Assembly: GCA_914767715.1 (NCBI GenBank)
Contig: OU612067.1
Location: forward strand, 8,434,001-8,498,000
Direction of reading: 5' to 3'
DNA: 64,000 nt
Source of the DNA: Membranipora membranacea
Taxonomy: Eukaryota > Bryozoa > Gymnolaemata > Cheilostomatida > Membraniporidae
Positions within the stretch are counted from its first letter, which is position 1, and each line of letters begins with the position of its first letter. The position numbers and the translations under genes were made by a program. Below are positions 25,601 through 36,200 of the stretch, piece after piece. A model generated the notes under the pieces. That model ran no database searches. It saw only the letters and a program-made list of their open reading frames with translations, and was not told where the DNA came from.

Positions 25601-28600
25601 AAAATAATGGCCAGTAACTGTTTAGGTGTAATGTTACGTATCCATCGCAGTTTCAAGAAAAGACGGATACCTAGTTATATTCATACATATTCAAGAACTT
25701 TGAGTGCAAGCCTGATGAGCAGTCCCACCTATACTTGTACAGTAGGCATGTTAATATTTTTTGTGTGTTTTATTGCAGGAACCATTTCAGGCCTTCCACC
25801 GTAACAGCATTGAGACAGTCAGGAAGTATCTGAAACCTTTACTGATTGGCCGATTAGCTGAAGGGCAGGGAGTGCCTGATAGTGATGTACGACAAGACTT
25901 TAACAAACTCAGGATGACAGCTGAAAAAATGGTGAGCTTTTGGAATCAAAAACCTTTATTCTAACATAATGCATTGTTTTACAGAAACAACTCAATCTCA
26001 ACTTGGATTGCAAATTGCTCTTGGTATCATTTCAGCTAATGAACTATGAGTATCGCTATATATAATCATGCCATTGAATCAAACCTTGTATCATAAACAT
26101 TTTGATGTAAAACTGGGGTTGTGGTGTTGGTCTGTGACTTATCCAAATTCCCCAGTTCCTGATGTTGATGCCAAAGTGATCACTGAGTCATCTGTTAGAA
26201 TTGGAAAGTCTCAGTTTTCCATGTTACATATGAAATCCAAAAATTGGAAAGTCTCAATATCCATGTTACTTATGATATCCACAAATTGGAAAGTCTCAGT
26301 TTTCCTTGTTACTTATGATATCCACAAATTGGAAAGTCTCAGTTTTCCTTGTTACTTATGAAATCCCCAAATTTGAAAGTCTCAATATCCATGTTACTTA
26401 TGATATCCACAAATTGGAAAGTGTCAGTTTTCCTTGTTACTTATGATATCCACAAATTGGAAAGTCTCAGTTTTCCTTGTTACTTATGAAATCCAAGAAA
26501 TCTACAATCGGTGAGTAACCTGCTTTAAGTTTTTTGTCTTTTATATTCTCTTTTCAGGGACTTTTTAAATCTAGCTATCTATTCTTCTTTGTGGTATTAC
26601 TGCACATCTTAGCACTAGATATAGCCAGTTACTTGGTGCTGCTCTATTTCGGTAATGGTTGGATACCGTGGACAATAAGCGTGCTCATGTTCGCTACTGC
26701 TCAGGTCTGTATCACTGTTGCTCTCCTGTTGCTTCCTGAATTTAAGTTCTGTACACACTTGATCGTCGGTTATAGCCAATAATCGGAATTGCCCCCTAAC
26801 CAATATGTGAGCACGACTCCTGATCCATCGCCATGGCAGCGTGAACAGTAACATCAAGGATTTCTAAGTTTCATCACCGTTAGTCACTGACGAGTTGTGA
26901 TCAAGTGTGTACCGAACTTAAGTTGCTAGGCTTGCTGGATAAAGTACTATGCTGGCCTTTTTGGGTTGTTAAAAAAATCTCACGACCCCCAATGCACAGA
27001 CCCTTGTTTAGGCTAAATATATAAGCATATTATTGTCCATTCCTGGAAATACAAGGCGCTTCCTACTTCAGGAAAGTAATAACTGCAAACCTACTTGTAG
27101 TTACCCTATACGGTGTAAGGATTTGTTGGGGAAATGTTGGCTATTTCGCACATGCTCTAAACAACCAAATTAATATCTCTTTAACTTTCAATCAACTTCA
27201 TTTCATTGTCAAAAAACCCTGACTTAGCTGGCAAAAATAATATTGTAATAGTATACCCCCAAACTAGCTAAACTTAACTCTAGCTAATATTTACTCATCT
27301 ATGGTATTACAAAACCCCAATCTTCCTGTTGAATAACGAGTATAGTAAATGGAATAAGTATCATGGTATAAGGTGTTACTCTACTGGAAATCTTACTTGT
27401 CTCCTATGGTCTACTTGTCAACACATTGTATTGATGGTTAAGGACTACCCAAAGACCGAAGCATTTTATAGTCAGGCAGTTAATTATGATAAAGTTGTGT
27501 CAGATTTGCATGGTAAAACTTCAATGCTCTACTGGGCATGAATTATTGATGGCGGACAAGTGCCTTTCATAAGGGAAGGTAATTTTCATTCCCTTCATTA
27601 TGATGTCACAGTCTCCCGGAAGAGATAACTCCTTTTATTGCACATCCGGGAGACTGTGACATCATAATGCCATCTATAATTCATGCCAAGAAGAGCATTG
27701 AATATTTTTTTACCATGCAAATCTGATGCAACTTTATCATATGTAACTGCCTGACTATAATACGATTTGGTCTTTGGGTAGTCTTCAAACAAGATTTCTT
27801 TATGGCTGAAATGTCTCATTAGAGTAAACTTTCTGTATTTGCAGACACAGCTGGGATGGTATCAGCATGATGCTGGTCACTTTTCTATATTTAAGAGCAC
27901 CAAGCTGAACCAGGCTTATCACAAGTTCTTGTTCTGTGTACTGAAGGGAACTTCGGCTCATTGGTGGAATCATATGCACTACCAGCATCACTCTAAACCA
28001 AACGTGGTAAGCAACTTAGCCTGGGATCCAGGCCAACGATGGGGCCTTGTTTGTATTATTGGTTGTGATGGACAATGTTTCTGTGGTGTTATCTATTCAT
28101 GAATCACTATCGTGCATTTCTGAATAGACCCATGTGTTCGGTTTTGCATTGATATGCTGATTGGTGTTTGTTTGTTATTGTGGGGAGTTGTCTGATAATG
28201 TTGGGCTGAAAAGATAACTCCAAGTTGTTGGACTGAATCTCAGTTTAAATGAGCCTCTATATCAACAATAGCCTGAGACTCTGTATCAGTAAAAGCCTGA
28301 GACTCTATATCATAAGGCCACGTAATCTAGCCTAAGTCTCGGGTGTGGCGGGTGTTTGGTGAAAGAATACATATAGGGCGGAACACCGAAAACTTGGGCT
28401 AGGTAGTCTGGCCTTATGCTATATCAGTTAAAGCCTGATACTCTATATCAGTCATAGTAAGATCCAGATGACACTATTCACCCACTGATCACGCTATCAC
28501 AGGTATATTTCTGATTGATGGAAAGTGAATTAATTCACTTAAAGTTGATTGATTTTGATTATATCCTTACCGGAATAGAAAATTTAATTAACGCCACATG

Positions 28601-31512
28601 TCCGATGTCATCAAAATGCCTAGTTTAAATGCGTTATGTAATTCAATTGACAGATTGGTAAGGATCCTGATGTGCGTGTGGATCAACTGTTTGTATTAGG
28701 CGAAGTAATCCCGGTAGAGACTGCGAAAACACAGGTCAAAGTTACCATGCCGTACAACTCTCAACACATGTACTTCTTCGTCAGTGAGTAATACACATTC
28801 CTTAGAAATTCAGGTCCAAGAACATGTCAATGAATGATAAGTATGATGTCGAAGCCAATTATTTGGAGTTATGTCATCAACATCAATGAGAGGATAATTC
28901 CGGATCAATTGTAGTTTTTCACAATTTTTTGTTGGAATACCATTAATTGGTTTTATTTGCTGCAAATTTGATAATTACTACTTTACTCAAAGTTGGCATC
29001 AGTCATGATTATGCAGAAATACTATTATTGCACGATGTACTCTTTTCATTTGTAGTTGGACCTCCTCTCTTGTTCCCAGTTTACTTTCAATTCATGACAT
29101 TCCGACACGCCATCACTCGAAGATTATATTTTGTAAGTTTGTTGCTATATTGTGGCGCACAGAACCAAAGCTTGTACCCTGAATTTTAATTGTTGTGTAT
29201 GTTGCCTATCTGTGAAGGCAAATTGCAAGTGGAGTCATAAGTTGTGGTGCCAGGGTTGTATGTTACTTTAAATTTGATAAGAACAACTGAAAAGTTTCCC
29301 TAAACAATAGCTATTATTTTGTATAGGCTAAGAGGCTCTTTGTACTTGCTAGAGGTTTGTAGTTTCTTTTCTCTTGCTCATTCAGGAAATTGCTTTGATG
29401 GCATTCTTCTTTGTACGGACATATATGATGTATGCACCATTACTCGGAGGATTCCTAGGGTATATTCTCTGGTATGAGGCATTCAGGTATGTGTGACCTT
29501 CTACTGTCTAATAGTTGCCGTTACTGAGTTAGATATTCCTATTCTCTTTGTATATGTGAGTTCTTCCTGCAGTAGAGTGTAAAGATGTGTTTAGGCGACG
29601 TTGCTGCTGGTGGAATTACTTTCACTATATTTATGTGAATTTGATAATCAACTTGGAGAAGTCCTTGTCTTGAGTTATGAATGCCTTGATCTTACATAGG
29701 CTTTTGCCTTCTACATTGTTTATTGATATAACTCACGCCGTTATCTTACACTGTTACAGAGTAGTAGAGAGTCACTGGTTCACATGGGTTAGTCAGTCTA
29801 ATCACATCCCTATGACTATAGAGCGAGATGATCCATGTGGTAAATCCTGGCTGAAGTCGCAGGTCAGTATAATAACAATCAGAAAGAGATCGGTCAGATC
29901 AGTGCTAGCAGATAGCTATGTGTAGTTATCAAGCGGAATTTACAGAAAGACATAACATTTGGTAAAGTGGGCTCAATTTGTTAGATGGGGGGGGGGAAGT
30001 TAGCTGCTATTAGTGTTTCCATTGCCCTGACGTTGTTGTAGTTGATAATGAGAATCCTTATTGCGCACAGAAAACCAAGTTAGTCACAACTGGTAAGTTT
30101 TGATTCTGCCACCCCCTAAGATATTATACCAAATCCTATAATACATCATACTATCCACCGTGTGTTTATGCCATAGCTTAGTCCCTGTATCATTGTCTTA
30201 CGCTGCAATGCTTCAAAAAGAACCGTTATCCGTAATGAGGTTTGTACAGAATACTGGGTAACATTTTAAGTTCTTTCTTTTCTAGTTGAGTGCCACATGT
30301 AATGTGGAACGATCTGTACTGAATGACTGGTTCACTGGGCACCTCAACTTTCAGATCGAACACCAGTAAGTCATTCTAGAAGTTGCTAATTAGGCGTAAA
30401 GTTTAACGAGTGCTGAGTGACATGATCATTGGGTTCAATACAGGATGGCTAGTAACAAGGCAGTCCACTCACCATGAAAGTCAGTAGACAAGTGCTTAAT
30501 GTATAGTCTCCTCAAGGTCACAGGCAAGTCAGTCTCTGTCATATATAGGTCAGGGTAGGGTGGTAACTCCTTAGTAGTATGAACATAGAAGATAACTTCA
30601 AGATACATATACAAAGTACATGTATGACAACATGACAACAAACCTTATGCTAGGAATACTTGACAAAAGATTAAGTTAATTATGACAAGCAGACATACGT
30701 TAGCCATCTGCTCTTGAGTTAGATCCACGTAGCAATGCGCTATCGGCTAACAGGGTCAATGTGTTATCGGCTAACAGGGTCAATGTGTTATCGGCTAACA
30801 GGGTCAATGCGTTATCGGCTAACAGGGTCAATGTGTTATCGGCTAACAGGGTCAATGTGTTATCGGCTAACAGGGTCAATGCGTTATCGGCTAACAGGGT
30901 CAATGTGTTATCGGCTAACAGGGTCAATGTGGACGTCAACAGTTGTCTCAAATCTCAGAGATTCAGCATAACTTTCCAACCCTGCACTGACAAACTGCAG
31001 TAGCTTCCATATCGCCTTCTGCGCTACATGGTCTACACTCTCAGATTCATATTTCTAAGTACCATTATCTGTTTCAGCTTGTTTCCACAAATGCCAAGAC
31101 ATAACCTCTACAAGATAGCTCCGCTAGTCAAATCTCTTTGTGAGAAACATGGTGTACAATACAAAGTCAAATCTCTGAGCAGAGCATTCACTGATATCTA
31201 TTCGTAAGTTGGTGACTTCTATTTCTTAATCTTACACATTTGGGTGTAAAATTTCCAAATCAGCTTTGAATATCACTGAGTAAGTTCTGGTTCGCATTTC
31301 TGAAATTAGCGGAATTTTGAATAAAAATGGAAATCCCTATATCCATTATGACAAAAACTGCCTATTGCCTGTTATTGGAAATTTGTATGCATCAACAACC
31401 ATCAGAATTGATATTGATATTTGAATTCAATGTGTTTTTTTGCCTTGGTAGATCACTGAAAAAGTCAGGCGAGCTGTGGTTACACACATATGAGGAGTTT
31501 CACACTTCATAG
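16676..31512 (+). CDS. FADS2: Front-end fatty acid desaturase (cytochrome b5 fusion, FADS1/2 type)
   Basis: Thirteen exons: 16676-16682, 18551-18647, 19483-19624, 25779-25931, 26558-26704, 27845-28006, 28654-28783, 29056-29132, 29386-29486, 29760-29862, 30286-30365, 31078-31203, 31452-31512. The sum is 1386 nt (461 aa), in frame throughout. Residues 36-110 form a cytochrome b5 domain with haem motif HPGG (66-69). The desaturase domain has all three histidine boxes: HDAGH (190-194), HYQHH (227-231) and QIEHH (396-400), whose Gln marks front-end desaturases. Hydrophobic segments near 140-180 and 280-340 fit an ER membrane enzyme. Such enzymes insert a double bond at carbon 5 or 6 of polyunsaturated acyl-CoAs using electrons from b5. 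The sequence resembles vertebrate FADS2 along its length, to the C-terminal [10 protein letters not shown]. The symbol denotes the family only; delta-5 versus delta-6 activity cannot be told. Intron 3 (6.15 kb) contains two antisense collagen genes. Confidence 0.95.
17288..17386. repeat. Short inverted repeat in desaturase intron 1
   Basis: The arms carry GAGTTGCAAGCGTG and CACGCTTGCAACTC, about 70 bp apart, within intron 1. It is probably a small foldback relic. The rest of intron 1 (16683-18550) shows nothing recognisable. Confidence 0.5.
19283..19376 (+). repeat. tRNA-derived SINE-like fragment in desaturase intron 2
   Basis: An A-box-like region (AGATAGCGCAATCAGTTAGC) and a B-box-like GGGTTTAAGTCCC are followed by CACTGGGGGAGCTTT, matching the downstream part of the tRNA-like segment at 57570-57640. 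The stems are degenerate, so this is a repeat and not a tRNA gene. Confidence 0.55.
19850..20310. mobile_element. Non-autonomous inverted-repeat element (MITE) in desaturase intron 3
   Basis: Terminal inverted repeats CAGAGTAAGGATATACAG and the complement frame about 460 bp. A second long inverted repeat inside (GCTAGGATACATAGGCTATG with its complement, 19908-20059) gives nested symmetry. Both flanks contain ATGATAA, a candidate 7-8 bp target duplication that would fit a hAT-type element. No coding capacity. Confidence 0.75.
20885..23125 (-). CDS. Short-chain collagen C4-like membrane protein, copy 1 (nested in desaturase intron)
   Basis: Four exons: 23125-22970, 22787-22677, 22128-22038, 21474-20885 (948 nt, 315 aa), with all borders GT-AG. 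The start is ATG (MAVNCDKG). Residues 10-33 form a signal-anchor helix ([15 protein letters not shown]), implying type-II topology with the C-terminus outside. Residues 72-98 hold only nine Gly-X-Y triplets, six encoded by exon 2 and three by exon 3. The remainder is the cysteine-rich C-terminal domain typical of sponge short-chain collagen C4, with [61 protein letters not shown] and CTVCSK. These proteins are thought to form spongin-like extracellular or cell-surface material. The stop codon lies inside an AATAAA-type signal (minus 20889-20884). The gene is transcribed opposite to its host intron. Confidence 0.93.
21874..21894. repeat. Long G homopolymer in a collagen intron
   Basis: A G run of about 17 bases lies in the last intron of the first short-chain collagen gene. 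Similar runs occur near 5334-5348, 23305-23317, 36445-36456 and 47827-47845. Most lie in introns or spacers. Confidence 0.7.
22406..22640. mobile_element. Palindromic MITE (family with ACTACCCAAAGACC ends), copy 1
   Basis: The termini GTCTACCCAAAGACCAATGC and GCATTGGTCTTTGG are inverted, and the centre (22519-22594) is a second strong palindrome around CACTTCCAGGAGACTGTGAC. It sits in intron 2 of the first short-chain collagen gene. A related copy is at 27440-27786 and end fragments are at 45684 and 48166. Confidence 0.75.
23816..25381 (-). CDS. Short-chain collagen C4-like membrane protein, copy 2 (nested in desaturase intron)
   Basis: Four exons: 25381-25181, 25014-24877, 24608-24518, 24396-23816 (1011 nt, 336 aa). 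The start is ATG ([15 protein letters not shown]). A single helix at about 12-39 ([20 protein letters not shown]) acts as a signal anchor, followed by a basic stalk. Residues 96-122 contain nine Gly-X-Y triplets, split six and three between exons 2 and 3 exactly as in copy 1. The C-terminal domain shows [71 protein letters not shown] and VVCTR. An AATAAA signal lies 41 nt after the stop (minus 23775-23770). Copies 1 and 2 are 0.7 kb apart, in the same orientation and with the same exon plan, so they are tandem paralogues, both inside desaturase intron 3. Confidence 0.93.
26196..26505 (+). repeat. 43-bp tandem repeat in desaturase intron 4
   Basis: About seven units of roughly 43 bp, each containing TTGGAAAGTCTCAGTTTTCC and GTTACTTATGATATCCA. 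Units alternate between a CAGTTTTCC and a CAATATCC version. The array ends about 50 bp before the acceptor of exon 5. Confidence 0.85.
27440..27786. mobile_element. Palindromic MITE (ACTACCCAAAGACC family), copy 2, in desaturase intron 5
   Basis: The ends AAGGACTACCCAAAGACC and GGTCTTTGGGTAGTCTT are inverted. The internal arms pair around TTATAGTCAGGCAGTTA and a central hairpin (27596-27669) carries TCACAGTCTCCCGGAAG. The right end is only about 58 bp before the exon 6 acceptor. Confidence 0.8.
28248..28460 (+). repeat. 24-bp tandem repeat interrupted by a small MITE (28312-28417)
   Basis: Units of AGCCTGAGACTCTATATC plus AGTAAA occur on both sides of a foldback insertion whose ends are ATAAGGCCACGT and TGGCCTTAT. 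CTATATCA is present at both junctions, a plausible target duplication. It lies in desaturase intron 6. The element's start resembles the foldback sequence inside the 15.2-16.3 kb palindrome. Confidence 0.7.
30733..30930 (+). repeat. 24-bp minisatellite in desaturase intron 11
   Basis: Eight near-perfect copies of a 24-bp unit containing TTATCGGCTAACAGGGTCAA. Units vary mainly at GTG/GCG. The period is divisible by three, so open frames persist on both strands, but exon structure places the array within an intron and no coding role is claimed. Confidence 0.92.
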
Positions 31513-33529
31513 GCTATACTGAAGCCTAGAATAGAACAACATCCACATGAACATCAACATGAACATCAACTCCAACATCCACATCAACATCCACATGAAC
31601 TGAAAGTGTCGAGTCACCTGAGTCACCTGAAAGAATTATTTTAATTGTGACAAGGTTACAGATAATCGTTACATTGCATTCCTAGTACACTGGCTGGATA
31701 TTGAGTTGTAAACATGCCAATTTTGATGCCAAGTTAATTCAGTTTTTTCCTTGTCATGCTTGCCGATCATCTCTATTTTTTCATCGAATGAAAGTTAACT
31801 TCCCTGTAATTGCTCCAGTTGAATGATTTTTGGTGCCTTGAATTCTGTGTATGTCATTCTAGGAAATTAAGTCAGACATAGATGATATAGTGATTACCCA
31901 CATTCAACATCTAATTTCACTGATCACCGCTGCTTTAATGTCAAAAGACTAGACAAGATATTAATTACCTCGAACAAGACTGACTCACTTACAACACGAC
32001 TCTCCTGTCGATTTTTGACTCTCCTTTTGCCAAACTCAATGGCTGATAAATTCTGTGTCATCAATTTCTCTTTTACTCTGAATTTGAAAACTGAAAATTA
32101 CTTACTATTTCTTATCACTAGCCTTTGAGGTTGCATGATGGTCATGTTTCAAAAAATTTCTCATATATTGTTTTATCCATAACTCATATTTTCTACTCAT
32201 ATTTTCTCAGTTGATGTTCTCATTTCATCTGTGTCATTTTGTAACTTTGAGTAATGTTGTTATAGTTTTGTTTCATTGAGAGTCTCTGTTGGAAGATTTC
32301 CCAAAAACACTATTACTTGTTCTATGTGGTATGTGATTATTGATGATTTTTTGTAATTTTTTCAAGCTCCGGAAGTTTCTGATGACTGCAATCTGAAAAA
32401 AGATGAGACAGCTATCATTATTTGAGTTGAATAAAAAAGTTGAGATTTCCAAATATTTTATATTTTATTGTGCTAGTGAATAGCTTAGACTCGCGATCAA
32501 ATCAAATAATAAAGTAAGAGGCATTATAGATTGAGTCTGTGATCAATCTTACCTGCGTTGGAGTTGTTCCCCTTGGGTGATAAATAGCCCTGAATGCTGG
32601 GAAACTGGGAATACTTGTTAAACTGCACCAAACTAGAGTCTCAGGTATTCCCTTGCTACTAAAGGCCTGCTACTAGATGTGCGGCCATTCAGTTCAATAC
32701 TGATTCATAGTAGTAAGTCAAGTATGCACAACACCATTTCTAAGTGAAGGTTATCAAACCAGTGCTCTGTTGGTGGCTGCTGCCTGTCCTTGTAAGTTCG
32801 ATATTAATATATTGTGAGCAGAATGGCCCCCTCGGCCTATTGGCTAAGATCAAAGTGTCACTGCCAATGGCCGATTAGCGCAAGTTCAGTTTTGGCAGCT
32901 TGCTGCACACTTATGATTAGAAGGTCCTCTATGGCCTCACCTCTAGGATGCATTCTAGTTTTCTAGAATGTATCACATTCTCAGTATGAGGATTAGGGCA
33001 CCTTGCGTCCCTCTTTAGGGGCAGCCCAATCTTCTGTTTCTTAGCAAACAGCAAGAATGGTCTCCTTAATCAGCATCACGATCGATCGCTTCTAACTGGT
33101 GACATTGCTTGTCAAAGTTGTAGCTGTTTATCTTTCAAAAGGGCAAATGTCATTCAAAAATCCATATCTGCTAATGCTTGTAATAAGACTGATCTCACTA
33201 ACAGTCCAGATTTATTTATGTTCATTTTTGGCTTATTGAGGACTCCCAACCAATAAATCGAAAGCGGATAACCACTGCTGGCCCCTTACATGTGCTGATC
33301 TCTTGCATGTGCCAACAACTGCTTCACTCTTTATTCATAGTTCAGTGATCGATACGGCCAAAAAAAGCTACTCGGGTTGTATTGTAACAGCTAATCAATA
33401 TTTCTACTAAGGATATAAAAGAGTTAGAGTCATAGTTTAATGCTTCACAGTGCATCAACTCAAGTTAGAAGACAGGATATGTATTTTTTTCCTAGAATAT
33501 GGCTCATTTCTGTTGCTTGGGATTCTTAA
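31513..33529 (+). other. Desaturase 3' region and intergenic sequence
   Basis: No further exon is seen. A short array alternating AACATCCACATC and AACATCAACATG lies at 31551-31601. An AATAAA is present near 32432, about 0.9 kb after the stop; whether it is used is unknown. The remainder is AT-rich without recognisable elements. Confidence 0.4.
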
Positions 33530-33850
33530 TGCCGATTGACTGCCGTCACCTTGAAAGTTTGAGAGACCATAACTTCCTCAATATTTGGATTCTACAGCTG
33601 GAAATCGCTCACATGATAGAACTAAATATGGAGAATAAGATGTGATACAAAGTAGCAGCCTCAAAATAATCAGCCCTTTAAAGACTTACCTTGAGCAAGG
33701 AGTCTCTAACCCCTTGCTTTGAGACTGCTCTTTCGTACCACACCTTATCCATATTCTAATCTATCATGTGAGGGATTTCCAGCTTTAGAATCCTAATGTT
33801 GATGAAGTTCTGATCTCTCAAACTTTCAAGGTGATGGCCATAGAGTTAAT
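33530..33850. mobile_element. Back-to-back pair of the 140-bp terminal repeat
   Basis: The arm sequence of the 12430-13122 element appears forward at 33535-33680 (TCCTCAATATTTGGATTCTA) and reversed at 33685-33845, with almost no interior. It is a minimal foldback version, or a solo end abutting the larger inverted structure to the right. Confidence 0.65.
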
Positions 33851-34609
33851 ATATACTCTAGAGTGGACAATGTGTACAAAAATAGCATCAGTTTTTGTCC
33901 TACTTAATTATTGCGAAATCCATGACGTGGGCGACGCAATCTGGTTGTGCATGGCCAGTGCCTGTATCATATAATTTACCATTGACAATTTAGGAATTGG
34001 GTATGAAAATTTAAGTTTTAGAGCACTTAAAGCCATTTTATCGGAAAGATTTTCATGGCACACTATGTGGAACACTTGTAGGTATTTTCACTTGCAGCCA
34101 TTGGAAAAATTTTCTATGTTTTCTCATGAAAATAAGCCAAAGCCCCAACCGCAAACACATCATTGTGATGAAAATAAATTACTGGGCTAGCTTGTTTTTT
34201 CTACTGCCACTTGCCAGCCATATAAGCTGTGTCCTGTCTCTCTTACTCATATGTTACACATTCAGTGGGTTTTTTTTTTATTATTAAATGAAGTACGAGT
34301 AGCCTGTGAACAAGTGATCGGAGGTGTAAAGTTTTGCAGCTTGCCTCATTTTCAGTCACAGCGTACATAATGTCAAGATCAGATTTGCTCTCCAGATAGC
34401 ATTACTTTATTGAGGGTATTATTATAAGCTTTTTTGTTTCTTATGTCAAAGAAGATCAATTAAGATTGGTGCTAAAATCAGATGTGGTGTTACTGTCAGT
34501 CCTCATTGCTCATAAGATCACTTTCTGGTTGCCTCTCTTATATTTTTATAGCATCAATCCATTTCTGACAGAGAATCACAGCTGTATGAAATGCTAACTC
34601 TGGTCATTT

Positions 34610-34693
34610 CAAAGGATTGAACACTATTACTGTAGTAGTGTTCAATCCTTTGAGGGAAGGGGGATTAGTGTAACACTAATCCCCCTTCCCTCA
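34610..34693. repeat. Two adjacent perfect or near-perfect hairpins
   Basis: Hairpin 1 (34610-34652) has 20-bp arms CAAAGGATTGAACACTATTA with one mismatch. Hairpin 2 (34652-34693) has 20-bp arms GAGGGAAGGGGGATTAGTGT with no spacer. They share their border bases. Confidence 0.8.
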
Positions 34694-35622
34694 AAACTAT
34701 GCAAACAAATACACATGTATACGTCAACTGCCAGCGCCTTTACTGGAGTATATACAAAATATTATGTATGATGCTGAAGTTGCCATCTCAACTAATTTAC
34801 AGACACAAACCAACAACCATAGTCATAATAATTATACCAGAAAATTGTATCAAACATCCACAACGACCGCTCTGAAGCAAATGGTCCCTTATTTCAAGTA
34901 TGGTGAGAAATCAGAAATATCCGTCCACTTAAAATGTCACATTAGTGAGTGTTTGTTCTGAAAAATCTGGAGTCAGTCTGGATAGGTATGTATGTGAGTT
35001 TTCCATTCAAAGATTTGCTTGATTCTCAGCGACTTATCAAAAAAGTTTGTTACAAAATACCTTCATTTATGCTTTCAAAACCTGCTGTGTGTGGTTGAAT
35101 GGTTTTGCGAATTCAAAAACTAGAGGACACCACCGGGGAGGAAATTTAGAGCTTTAAATGACATAGCCAAATCTAAACGCCGAATCTTAGTCAGAACCGT
35201 ATGTAAATTGCTTCTGCAAATAGCAGAACTTAGCTGCCGACTTTTAACCTCCAGTCAGCTTTTCCACAAGCTATGTGTACACCTTATACTGAACAAATAA
35301 CATTAACTGACTTGATGGCAGGGGGGTATCCTTCAACTTTTGGTTGGTAGGGCCAAGCGGCCACACAACCCAGCTGGGGGGTTTGGGACGCCAGAGCTTT
35401 TAAGGCAAAATTATCGCACAAGAACACTATTATTTGCATTACAAGGCTATCTTCTGGTTTGGGTTTATGTGTGAGTTTTATTGTAACTGTCTATACCAAT
35501 TATTCTTTATATTATGCCAACAAAAAATATTGATATATCCATAACTATCGAATTGACCAAGCCTTACTTATACACCGCAATGGAACTTTCTCTACTTGGA
35601 TGACACTGAACAAAATCTCTGA

Positions 35623-36200
35623 TTACAGATTGAATGTCCAGTGTATCCGTTTTGTTCTTGCGAACATGTAGCAGTATAGGTGATTTAATCTATCCTGCAT
35701 CATTGATGTACGCCCAGCTGTCTTGAGCCTACTGAGAGCAAAGAATGAGCGCTCACTAGACGCATTTGTGGCGGGTAACACTACAATCAGTTTCAAAAGT
35801 TTGAATATAATAGGATATAATGACTTGTTTATTATTAGGTTATTTTTATAAGACGCTATCACAGTTGTGATATCGTCTTTCACAATGTTGTCGTCCTTCT
35901 TATAAACCCTCAATTCGGCCTCAAGATCAAAGCTATCAAAGCCATAAGCATCACATATTGTGGATGTGGATGTGGCAGGATTTGCACCAGAGCAAAGGAG
36001 CAACTCGATCTGCAAGAGCAATTCGATGCCCTTCTGCTCGAACCTGGCTTTGATGCCGTTTATGGCCAGGTCAAAAACCTCCATATAAAGCTGGTGACTT
36101 TTCTCTTTTATGGATAACATCACACCAGTCCCATTACAGTCGTCTAACCGGACAGGTGTCCTTCTCACTAGGCCTTCCTTTAGCGGATCAACATCTGAAA
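35623..36200 (-). pseudogene. hAT transposase C-terminal exon (ZMYM/TTF type), remnant
   Basis: An open segment after an acceptor-like TTTTCAG near 36201 encodes LSIKEKSHQLYMEVFD, IVVLPATNASSERSFFALSRL and then MMQDRLNHLYCYMF before a stop. LPATNASSERSF-SxL-RL with a following DRLNHL is the dimerisation region of hAT transposases of the type found in zinc-finger MYM-like host genes. The catalytic DDE core and BED or TTF zinc finger are not recognised upstream, so the gene is incomplete here. Confidence 0.8.

Noticed and set aside
26196-26505. Regular repeats resembling a CRISPR array.
   Set aside because: Units are directly adjacent, without unique spacers, in a eukaryotic intron; it is a tandem repeat.
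30700-30971. Open frames with eight-residue repeats on both strands, looking like a repeat protein.
   Set aside because: They come from a 24-bp minisatellite in an intron of a confidently spliced gene. No start context or homology supports coding.
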